Source: Chara braunii (Eukaryota; Streptophyta; Charophyceae; Charales; Characeae). From it: a stretch of 25,147 bases of DNA. The notes below the pieces were generated by a model, which saw only the letters and a program-made list of their open reading frames with translations, made no database searches and was not told where the DNA came from. A program made the translations under genes and the position numbers. Each line of letters opens with the position of its first letter. Within the stretch, counting starts at the first letter, position 1. Location of the stretch: assembly GCA_003427395.1 (NCBI GenBank), contig BFEA01000130.1, forward strand, positions 1,583,189-1,608,335, read 5' to 3'. Positions 10,580-18,098 of the stretch are shown in pieces.

Positions 10580-11059
10580 TCAGGATCTCCTGTTTCGGAG
10601 TACGAACTCTACTATCACCTCGTGCTTCTCATCCTTCAATGCTTCCATAGGGACCGGAGGTTTAGGTATACGTTCATAGGTTACTATCCTTGTACTCCAT
10701 ATGACATGTTTACCTTCCGAAAGCAACCTGTCTCTTTCATCTTCCACTGTTTCTTTTGCCCTCTCCCGACATCGACCGTAGATTAGGTCAACGTCCCTTT
10801 CTATTGGTAGGTAAATTCGTACGTCATATACGTCCGTTCCCAGGAAGCGTACGCTCATGACATAAAGGCGTATTTGTTCCCATCCGCTATCAACTATCTC
10901 GTATGCGTCGACCTCGTAAGGAATTGGTTATCTTCGCCCTAGGCGACTAAGTGTTGCACATACGGTTTTCACTTTCTCCTTTGCTGGTTTGTTACCAGAT
11001 AGAAACTTTTTCCTTCTTACTTCTAATTCTTCAGCCGAGATCCCTTTTCCTTTACTCAT
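10580..11059 (-). pseudogene. ORF C: third member of the tandem accessory family, one nonsense codon
   Basis: Read from ATG 11059, it is a 159-codon frame interrupted only by TAA at codon 44 (10928-10930). An automatic caller would report only the 92 codons from 10858. The N-terminal part is basic (SAEELEVRRKKFLSGNKPAK, then EKVKTVCATL). Just after the stop comes PIPYEVDAYEIVDSGWEQIR, then DVYDVRIYLP, a charged helix (RCRERAKETVEDERDRLL), GKHVIWSTRI, and IPKPPVP near the end. These line up with A, B and D. Its ATG is 3 nt after the stop of ORF B (TAACTAATG), close enough for termination-coupled reinitiation. Function unknown. Confidence 0.6.
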
Positions 11060-11062
11060 TAG

Positions 11063-11547
11063 TTAGTTCTTCCAGGATCTCGCTCTAAGTATCATATTAA
11101 TTATAGGTTCCCAGTTACTAATGTTGATGTAGCTGTTTGGTACTAGAGGTGTAGGGAAGTTGTCGTACTCCCTGACCTTGGGCCCATGCTCCCACTCAAT
11201 CACCTTCTTCCCTTCTCTTTCTAATTTCTTTCTGTACTCCTTCACTATACTTTCAGCCCTGTGCCGACAACCCCAGAGTGCGTACGTTAGTCCCCTTTCC
11301 TTCTTGCTGTAGAACCCAATATCGTACTCTCCGGTCTCCTCAAACCTGATTACCAGTATATAGACCTTGTCTCTTAGCTCGACGTTCACTAAAGCAGTGT
11401 AGTATTCGATGACGTAAGGGAAAGCCCCCCCTTTTGTGAAGGGCGTCCAATTGCTCAACAAGACTTCTAGGTTTGACTCGAAAAATTTAGGCAATCCCAG
11501 GTGACACTTATTTGCCAGTTAATCTTGTCATTTATATAATCAGCCAT
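11063..11547 (-). pseudogene. ORF B: second member of the tandem accessory family, probable frameshift near the start
   Basis: The bulk is open from 11494 (a TTG, unlikely to be the true start) to a TAA at 11063-11065. An ATG at 11547 (MADYINDKINWQISVTWDCL) runs into it if one base is lost or gained at the T-run around 11482-11487. Conserved features shared with A: GGAFPYVIEYY, a beta segment (KVYILVIRFEETGEYDIGFY), a charged helix (RHRAESIVKEYRKKLEREGK) and the end NWEPIINMILRARSWKN. The start is 18 nt after the ORF A stop, the end 3 nt before the ORF C ATG. Function unknown. Confidence 0.6.
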
Positions 11548-11565
11548 TCTTTTCCTAGTGCCTGG

Positions 11566-12006
11566 TCACTCTTTCTTCTCTCCATCCTGCTGGTTCCAAC
11601 TTCTCGCTCTGAGTACCATGTTAATTAAAGGTTCCCAATCCCTACCGTTAGTAAAACTTTCCGGTAGGCAAGGCTCTGGGACTCCGTAAAATAGGATCGG
11701 TGATGGGTCACTAACCACTTTCTCCCCTTTCCTCTTTAGCCCGTTCTTTTCCTGGCCGACTACGTCTCCAATCCAGTTTCTAAGAGACTCCCGATCAGTC
11801 CCCCTTTCTCTCAACAGAGGTATGTAGGGTCGGACGTCGTACTCCCCAGTGTCAAGGTTTTTTACCACGAGGATATAAGCTTTCCCAGGGGCGTGAAGTT
11901 CTTTTAGAGATATACAACTTTCTATTTTGTAAGGAAAAGCTCCCCCGCTGGTAATGGGAACTAAGGCGTCTAGGGCCGCTGTAATCCTAGGGCAGTAACC
12001 AGACAT
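11566..12006 (-). CDS. ORF A: first member of the tandem accessory family
   Basis: 146 codons, uninterrupted, from ATG 12006. It begins 10 nt after the stop of ORF2 (TAGGAAATGAAGGATG). Visible features: ITAALDALVPITSGGAFPYK (FPY at residues 24-26), AYILVVKNLDTGEYDVRPYI (GEYDV at 54-58), a charged helix ending in a GEK turn, VPEPCLPESF, and the C-terminal DWEPLINMVLRARSWN followed by an acidic/basic tail. It is most similar to ORF B: both share GGAFPY, TGEYD and WEPxINMxLRARSW. I do not recognise the family. A small mixed alpha/beta domain of about 110 residues is the likely fold. Confidence 0.62.
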   Translation of the reverse strand: MSGYCPRITAALDALVPITSGGAFPYKIESCISLKELHAPGKAYILVVKNLDTGEYDVRPYIPLLRERGTDRESLRNWIGDVVGQEKNGLKRKGEKVVSDPSPILFYGVPEPCLPESFTNGRDWEPLINMVLRARSWNQQDGEKKE

Positions 12007-12016
12007 CCTTCATTTC

Positions 12017-13243
12017 CTAAGCCCCCAACCTTGGCCACTGTGCCTCCCTCATCTCTTCCTCGTTGGCGAACAACTCTTCTTCAACCCAATCGTCTTCTGG
12101 TGGCTCCTCCTCGTCCCCGAAGGCCCCGGTACTTCGATAGTAAGTCCTTAACTCAAAGAAGCCTATAAGGGACCTTTCCCTAAGAGAAGGATCGAACCCC
12201 TGTTCGTCAAACAGCTCAGCCAATCCAGCCAAATGATTCGGCAACTCCCTTATGGCCCTGTCAAACGTGGACCAGAACGCAACAGGCTGGTCCTGAGCAG
12301 GCCCTCGCCAAGCGTCTCGCGGTGAGGCGGCCCTAATTAGCTCCACTAATTCCAAGCCTTCGTTCCCAAACCTAGGCCCCTTCTTCCACAAGGCGTAATA
12401 AACGTGGTGCTCGTCACTGGACCGTAAGAGGGTCTGAATCTCCTGAAAAGCTAAATGTACTTGAATTAGCCTGTCGAGCCCTCCTAGGAATGCTTCTAAG
12501 ACAAACAAGGGGATGGGAAACCTTATCGCTTCTTCCGAATGTTGCAGAAACCCCTCCTTAGCGAGGCGGAGTGAAACTCGTATGGATCTAAATTCTCTAT
12601 CTACCCGACGTTGTCGTTCCTGGTGTCTCTCAACCTCCTCGCGCAACACTTCCGGCGCCGGTGCCTCGCCCTCCCACGTATGGCGGTCGAGACTCGGTAT
12701 TATCCCTAGGTGCTGGTCACGTTGGCCCTGCTCTACCGCTCTTCATACAACGTCTGCGAGTACTGTAGCCTGAGAGTAAAGGAAGTCGTTCACTGACAAC
12801 TCTACCGAAGTTCGAATGACCCTCCCTCCACTATCTCGGTCGAATCGAGTACGAGACACTACCAACAGCCAAACCCCCCGCCTCAATAATATTGACCTCC
12901 ATGTCCCCTCTGTCTCCCGTATGTAAGGTACCAGAGTCAATCTTTCCGGTAACGTGAGCTCTACCCAGTCTTCGCCTATAAATTCGGGCTCTCTGTGTGT
13001 GAACTGCCTCAACGCCATTTGGTGCCCTATCTCACTGCTAGGCATCTAGACCTCCTCAGAAGTCCCGTCCAAAATCGTGGCCCTGTCTATCTCCCCACTT
13101 GTCTCAGCTCTCCTTGCGTCGTCTCTGACTCTGAACACGATTCTGCGCAACTGTCTGCGTGTGGGGATCGCTTTGTCTAGACAGTAAGTAAGTAACCAGG
13201 CTAGCTCGACAGCAGTCGTTCTAAACTGTGTTGCCCTCTGCAC
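12017..13243 (-). pseudogene. ORF2: about 409-codon unknown protein split by two nonsense codons
   Basis: Three apparent small ORFs (13243-13046, 13045-12743 and 12649-12017) are in one frame. They are separated only by TAG at 13046-13048 and TGA at 12743-12745. The sequence between the last two is also open (RAVEQGQRDQHLGI, then APAPEVLREEVERHQERQRR). I therefore read one protein of about 400 residues. Both stops are one C-to-T step from CAG and CGA. Features: a basic N-terminal helix (KAIPTRRQLRRIVFRVRDD), a beta-rich middle (GVWLLVVSRTRFDRDSGG), long helices, and a strongly acidic C-terminus (DEEEPPEDDWVEEELFANEE). No ATG precedes the first piece: GTG 13243 overlaps the upstream stop as TAGTG. 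Function unknown. It ends 10 nt before ORF A. Confidence 0.5.
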
Positions 13244-13752
13244 TACAGCGAGTAGCCTCTGATGTCTCTCCTATCGCCAAAGACTACTCCCGTGAGGAAT
13301 CTAGGAATGATCACTGCTCTCACAGACGTAGCTCTTGGGAGTTCCTAGTCGTACGCAAACCGCACCGTGTAGAAGGCTACCGAGTCGGCTCCGCTCCTCT
13401 CAATAAACTCACTAAACACTCTCGCACCAAATCTACGTGCTAATGACGTCAGGCATAAGAGAGTGTGACAACGACGGACAGTCTCTATCACTAGATACCT
13501 CCACTCCTCCTCTGAGAGATACAATCTAACGTTCACTTCCGAACGAAGAGGTCCGCTAGCCCTGTCACTTCTAACGTACACTCTAGGCTCCGCCTCAATT
13601 CTCACCCACTGGAAGACGCATTCGTGTATTACTAGACCTCGCTGCTCAGACTGCCTATACTTGCTTGATCCTTCTAACGGAAGACTGATGACGTCACAGG
13701 AGCCGTTCCGCTCAACTAGATGCGCTTGAGATTCCGATTCGATGTAGACCAT
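13243..13752 (-). pseudogene. ORF1: about 169-codon unknown protein, one nonsense codon
   Basis: From ATG 13752 the frame is open for 135 codons to a TAG at 13345-13347. It then continues in the same frame (ELPRATSVRAVIIPRFLTGV, then FGDRRDIRGYSL) to a TAG at 13243-13245. The protein has charged beta-like stretches (EPRVYVRSDRASGPLRSEV, NVRLYLSEEEWRYLVIETVR) and a hydrophobic helix. VRSDRASG resembles FDRDSGG of ORF2, so the two may be distant relatives, but the match is short. It is the first ORF after the long leader that follows the 5' LTR. Not recognised. Confidence 0.45.
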
Positions 13753-14846
13753 TCCTAATCAAAATAAAACGGTTCTCTCTAAGTATATCACTCCCTGTGC
13801 CACTCTCAAACTGTTGAGCTCACGGACCCCCACGACGGACTTCCTCTGATCACCTCTGTATCACTTCAAGACGTTAACAGGCCTAGAAGAGAACCGCTCT
13901 CTGGCGTATTTCTCCCTACCCTCGTGTCAAGGAGGTCGGATCAATGTGCCATCATCGCTGGCCTACCTTCCCTGTCGCGACCTGAGCACGGGCTGGCCAA
14001 CTCATGTGCTCTAGGGTGGACCGAAGTCACACGCGAATAGGGAGGCGGTGTCTCACTCGTGCATCCTCACACCTATCCATGCCTCTACTCGGCCCACCTC
14101 AGGCATGGTCTCACATCCCGACTCGTGCTGTGAATCAATCCCCCCTGCTATCCATCAAAATCGACTAGCCTGACTAGTTTCTGCCCAACTCCTTGCAATC
14201 CGGGGCACTTCTCCCCTCCCCTTCAGTCCCTTCAAGTCATCCCCTGCTCACGGTTCTCTCTCTTAGAATCAATATCTAGGTGGACTTGACCAAAGGGTAG
14301 GGAAAATCAGAATAACATCCCTCGATCACAAGGAAGGCAAAAAAAATGAAATGCATGAAAGACGGGAGAAAACCAAGAATCAGCAAAATCACAGGATGCA
14401 GAAATCACAATCTCACCAGAGGACGTCGATCATGAGTCGATGGGGGTGTCGTCTCCCCGCTCGTGCCCGTAGTGTCTAAAGTCTCACCAGTGCACTCCGA
14501 TTGCCTGGCCAACTGACTAACCTCCTCTCGTCTATCCCGTTCTAGTCATGTCCCAATCCTGATCCTCTCTCTTCCCCGCGGTTACAGGCGGACCAAAGTC
14601 CCGAGAGGCAGCCTTCCCCGGCAACGACGCCACTGTCGACCGGTAGAAGGGGTCTGCCGGCACGCCGTCCAAACCCTATGCCTCGCGCCGCGTCTGTCAC
14701 CCGCGGTAGGGTCGGTCGGGGCTCCCGTAACCTGCACAAAACATGTCAGTCCACATCCACGAAAACAAAGACCGTAGCAGACCGTGACTAATGCAGGAAG
14801 AAACACATGGAACATTGTCTAGCAGAAATAAAAGAAGTAGCTGCAT
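13753..14846 (-). other. Long leader-like region without convincing genes
   Basis: About 1.1 kb between ORF1 and the LTR-proximal ORF. Stops are frequent in all frames over 13760-14540. Two overlapping short frames at 14542-14815 (minus) have no family resemblance. The plus strand of 13780-14270 is C/T-rich. As 5' untranslated region of the element RNA it could contain packaging or ribosome-entry structure, but I see no strong hairpin. Confidence 0.4.
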
Positions 14847-15089
14847 TCAATCCAAAACAATAGGATGTGAAACACTAGTTCCAGCCTCAGCCGTACGTCT
14901 CACCGCTGTATCAGGAAAGTCCGTCTGAGTTCCCATAGACCTAGTCAACAAACGTCGCCTAATCCTCCTCCCGATTGGGTGGCGTCTGTAACGCGCCCGT
15001 CGATCCCAAGGAACAGTGCTTGAACTCTCAGTGTCAGATGTAGCCTCTCTCGCCCATCGGGGCCAAAGCTCCAGATCGACTGTGACCAT
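14847..15089 (-). CDS. Short basic ORF starting next to the 5' LTR, doubtful
   Basis: 80 codons from an ATG that lies 3 nt inside the inferred LTR end. It starts MVTVDLELWPRWAREATSDT, then is Arg-rich (RRARYRRHPIGRRIRRRLL) and ends SHPIVLD. Its start overlaps the candidate primer-binding site. It may be a small leader peptide or a chance frame. No homologue is recognised. Confidence 0.25.
   Translation of the reverse strand: MVTVDLELWPRWAREATSDTESSSTVPWDRRARYRRHPIGRRIRRRLLTRSMGTQTDFPDTAVRRTAEAGTSVSHPIVLD
15071..15089 (-). promoter_or_regulatory. Candidate tRNA primer-binding site of element 1
   Basis: On the element strand the 5' LTR is inferred to end ...CATCCGCA, followed by CTA and then TGGTCACAGTCGATCTGG. 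The TGG would pair with a tRNA CCA 3' end. I cannot match the rest to a particular tRNA; the complementary strand lacks a recognisable TTCGA T-loop at the right distance, so the match could be limited to 8-12 nt or the site could be wrong. Confidence 0.3.
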
Positions 15090-15164
15090 AGTGCGGATGT
15101 ACCCCTTCGAAAAGGCTCGGTTCAGATGTGCCTCCTCGGAAAGCTCGCTTCACGAAAAGTACCT

Positions 15165-15405
15165 GCTCGAGAGGCCTTCTTCAGTCGAACCTCTTCGGAA
15201 AGCCAAGTTCGCGAATGTACCCGCTCGANAGGCCCCCTTCGGTCGTACCTCTNCGAAAAAGCCCACTTCACGAATNTACCCGCTNGANAGGCCCCCTTCG
15301 GTCGTACCTCTTNGAAAAGCCCTCTTCCCGAATGTACCCGCTCGAGAGGCCCCCTTCGGTCGTACCTCTTCGAAAAGCCCACTTCACGAAAAAGTACCTC
15401 TTCGG
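15165..15405. repeat. 58-60 bp tandem repeat with ambiguous bases
   Basis: At least four copies of a unit containing GAGAGGCCCCCTTCGGTCGT, ACCTCTTCGAAAAGCC and a CGAATGTACCCGCTC joint. The GCCCCCTTCGG core recurs at about 15231, 15291 and 15349. Six N calls fall inside (15229, 15253, 15276, 15285, 15288, 15313), as expected where near-identical copies were collapsed or mixed in assembly. The left copy of this block is visible only from its last unit at position 1. Confidence 0.85.
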
Positions 15406-15429
15406 GATAGTGACCCTTCGGTAAAGTAC

Positions 15430-15830
15430 CCGTCTGGTAAAAGTGCCCGCCCGGTGAAGTATCCACTAGGTAAAATGTCCGCTCAGCGAGGTGTCCGCCC
15501 GGTTAAAATGTCCGCCCGAGAAAATGTCCGCTCGGTGAAGTGTCCGCGCGGTGAAGTATCTACTCGGTAAAATGCCCCTTCGGCAAAGTGCCCGCTCGGC
15601 GAAGTGTCTGCTAGGTAAAAAGTGTCCGCCTGGTAAAAATGTCCGCCCGAGAAAATGCCCGCTTTGTGAAGTATCCACGCGGTGAAGTATCTACTCGAAA
15701 AAACGCCCCTTCGGCAAAGAGTCCACTCGGCGAAGTGTCCGCTCGGTAACGTCCCCGCTTCCGGTAAAGCGTTCCTCCGGTCAAGTACCCCTTCGGTGGG
15801 GAGTCCTCTTCGATGGAGTGCTCCTTCCGG
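15430..15830. repeat. 16-bp minisatellite block in right LTR
   Basis: Counterpart of 70-490, with about 25 diverged copies of an AGTGTCCGCTCGGTGA-like unit. Copy number is nearly the same as in the left LTR, with small differences. Confidence 0.85.
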
Positions 15831-16349
15831 TAAAGTGCTCTTCCGGTAATGAACTCCTTCCGGTTAGTCGTTCTTGTCGCACCCAAGGGAAAGGCCGGCT
15901 CAACGCGCGCTCGAACGCGCCCCGAAAAGCCCTGTTCGACCTGGTGCCCCAATCGCACCAAAAACCTGGTTCGGTCCGATCTCTGAGTCAGCGCCCAAAA
16001 GCCCCGTTCAGGTTGGTGTCCTTGCCTATGTCCCGAAGCCTGCTTCGGTCTGAGCTCCCCGTTTGCGCCACGTAGCCCGGTCTAGTCCGGTGACCGAGAG
16101 ATGTGTCCAAAGTCGTCTCCTTGTATGATGCTTGGACGCTACTAACAGGGTGAACGCTGACTGTGCACAAGGCTCGTGGTCCCCCCCTTGCTGCCTAGCA
16201 CGGGTGCACGCGCGCGCGCTGTTCCCCCCGCTATCTCGCCCGCGGGCGTGTGCGTGCGCGGTGGGCGCTCGTAGACGGGTGCAGCTCCTCTGAGGTACTC
16301 TCCTCCTCCATACACTGATGCGATCAGGTGCGCGCAGGATCCCCCTCCC

Positions 16350-16850
16350 CTTAACTTTTCTCTTCCGTGCGCTGATGTGCACGAATGTGTGCAGAACCCC
16401 CCTGCGGCTCTCTCTCTCCCGCGCGCTGATGCGCGCGAATGTGCGCATAATCCCCCCGCGGCTCTCTCTCTCCCGCGCGCTGATGTGTGCGAATATGCGC
16501 AGAATCCCCCCGCGGCTCTCTCTCTCCCGGGCATTGATGCGCGCGGATGCGCGCAGGATCCCCCCACGGCTCTTTCTCTCCCGCGCATTGATGTGCGCGA
16601 ATGTGCGCAGAATCCCCCCGCGGCTCTCTCCCTCCCCCGCGCTGATGTGCGCGAATGTGTGCAAAATCGCCCCACGCCTCTCTCTCTCCTGCGCGCTGAT
16701 GTGCGCGAATGTGCGTAGAATCCCCCCGCGGCTCTCTCTCTCCCGCGCGCTGTTGTGCGCCAATGTGTGCGGAATTCCCCCGTGGCTCTGTCTCTCCCAC
16801 ACGTTGATGCGCGCGGATGCGCGCAGGATTCCCTCGCGGCTCTCTCTCTC
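16350..16850. repeat. 54-bp minisatellite block in right LTR
   Basis: Counterpart of 1020-1515. The core (CTGATG or a variant such as TTGATG) recurs at about 16373, 16427, 16480, 16533, 16588, 16641, 16697, 16750 and 16804. Nine copies, same phase divisible by three. Long frames on both strands here (up to 352 codons, 16026-17084 minus) derive from it. Confidence 0.9.
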
Positions 16851-18067
16851 GCTGCGCAGGCGTGCCGAGGTGTGCGTGGTTGCGCGCGAGCGTGCACGGA
16901 TGGTGTGCGCGAGTGTGCACGCGTGTGCACGCGGGAAGTGTGTGAGTGTGTGGGAGTGCGCGCAGGTTATGTGCGCGAGTGTGCGCACGTGTGCGCGCGG
17001 AAATGCACAAGCGGGTGAGCGTGCTCGCGCAAGTGTGCGAGGGTTGTGTGCCCAAGTGTGCGCCCGTGTGTGCGTTCTTGTCAACGCGCAAGCGGTTGCA
17101 CGGTTCCTCCCCGCCGCCGCCTATCCCGTAGGTAGTTCCCCCCCTTGCGCACGAGAGCGCGCGCGCTCTCCTAGGTAGCTCCTTGCTTGCGCGCGATAGC
17201 GCGCGTGCTCTCGTCCTGTGTGCGCTACGATGCGCAGATGTGGGGCGCTCCTGTCACCATTGCCCCCCCCATCTTCCGGTGGCTCATGCGCCTGAAGTTC
17301 CGTGCGTGTTCCCCCTTCGTCTCCTAGTTTGCGCGCCTGAAGACCCGTGTGCCTCAGTTCCTCCCAGCGAAGAATGTCCCACTCTTGGGCCCGGTTCGGC
17401 TTAAGTACCCTGTCGGGCCCTTCCCACAATTGTGTGCCTGCGCTTCGAGTGCACGAAGGCTGCCAAGTCACTTGCAGCGCCTCGGTACCGGTGCTGTCCC
17501 CAGGCCTGATTGGGCCCCCGAAAGGGTCCTGATGAAAAGGGCCTACTCATCGGGAACTGGGCCCTTTGCAGCGCCCTTGTACCACAACTGTCCCCGAGCC
17601 TGTCCCAGGCCTGCCCGGGCCTATGCGGTCCCCACGCATCAGGCGGAGCCCGAAAGTGGAAATTGGTCCCAGCACTCAGTTGGGCCTAAGTGGTCCCTGC
17701 GGGACCGCCCCTTTGGAAGAGAACTCGACTGGTCCAACGGGGCCCCTTGCCCGTGGTGTCGGCCCGCGCCATGGTCGGTGAGTCCCGACCGGATGAAGTA
17801 GGACCCTAGGTCGCAGCGTCGGTCCGCTTCATGGTTGGTGTGTCCCGGTCACGTAAAATAACGTCGAGCAATGATATCGCCGCACCGTTCTCTGGCGTGT
17901 CGTCCCGCCACATGGTAGGTAAACGTCGTCAGCCCGGTCGGTCCCAGCGCGGGCCCGCCTCACAGTTGATGAAGCCTGGCTAGGTAGAATACCGTCGAGT
18001 GAAGGTCTCGTCACGTGCCCTCGGAAAGGAAGTAAAGGGCGGCGTAGTATTGGGACCGCCCGACACT

Positions 18068-18098
18068 GTACGGACGGTCCGTACGGAGACCTCCGTAC
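18068..18098. repeat. Two abutting GTAC-cored palindromes at the element 1 insertion junction
   Basis: GTACGGAC-G-GTCCGTAC (18068-18084, 8-bp arms, 1-nt centre) overlaps by 4 nt with GTACGGAG-AC-CTCCGTAC (18081-18098, 8-bp arms, 2-nt centre). A further AACGTACGA follows. The first arm starts 3 nt beyond the LTR terminus. Nothing similar flanks the inner side of the left LTR, so this is target DNA and not element 1. Confidence 0.8.

Larger units (their letters stand above)
1..18065 (-). mobile_element. Giant Ty3/gypsy LTR retrotransposon (element 1), degenerate
   Basis: Two direct repeats (1-2696 and 15092-18065) flank a 12.4 kb interior that encodes gag, protease, RT/RNase H and integrase on the minus strand, in the Ty3/gypsy order (integrase after RNase H). 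Position 1 aligns with 15345, so the outer roughly 250 nt of the left LTR lie outside the window. Full length is estimated at 18.3 kb, which is large for the superfamily. A polypurine tract abuts the left LTR. The 6.4 kb between the right LTR and gag is mostly filled by small ORFs not found in ordinary gypsy elements. Stops and frameshifts occur in every large gene, so the copy is dead. Target-site duplication cannot be checked because the left end is missing. Confidence 0.88.
15092..18065 (-). repeat. 5' LTR of element 1, about 2.97 kb, complete
   Basis: On the element strand it would begin TGTCGGGCGG at 18065 and end TCCGCA at 15092, giving TG...CA termini. The outer boundary (18065) is set by loss of homology with the left copy. 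The inner boundary (15092) is inferred, because the matching part of the left LTR is outside the window. Contents, in plus order: a 58-60 bp repeat block, a 16-bp minisatellite, a gene-poor spacer, the 54-bp minisatellite, a TG/CG alternating tract, and a GGGCCC-rich segment (17340-17780). No LTR-encoded protein is supportable. Confidence 0.82.

Noticed and set aside
3098-13752. Alternative genetic code or programmed stop readthrough to explain in-frame stops
   Set aside because: TAA, TAG and TGA all occur in-frame together with frameshifts and lost catalytic or zinc-binding residues, which fits decay better.
15071-15089. Assignment of the primer-binding site to a specific tRNA
   Set aside because: Only the TGG start is convincing; no T-loop signature lies at the expected distance on the complement.
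15016-15570. 184-codon plus-strand frame starting outside the LTR
   Set aside because: Crosses the LTR edge, contains undefined residues, and is generated by the 58-60 bp and 16-bp repeats.
16026-17084. 352-codon minus-strand and 286-codon plus-strand (16318-17178) frames in the right LTR
   Set aside because: Same periodicity artefact as in the left LTR; both strands open because the repeat length is a multiple of three.
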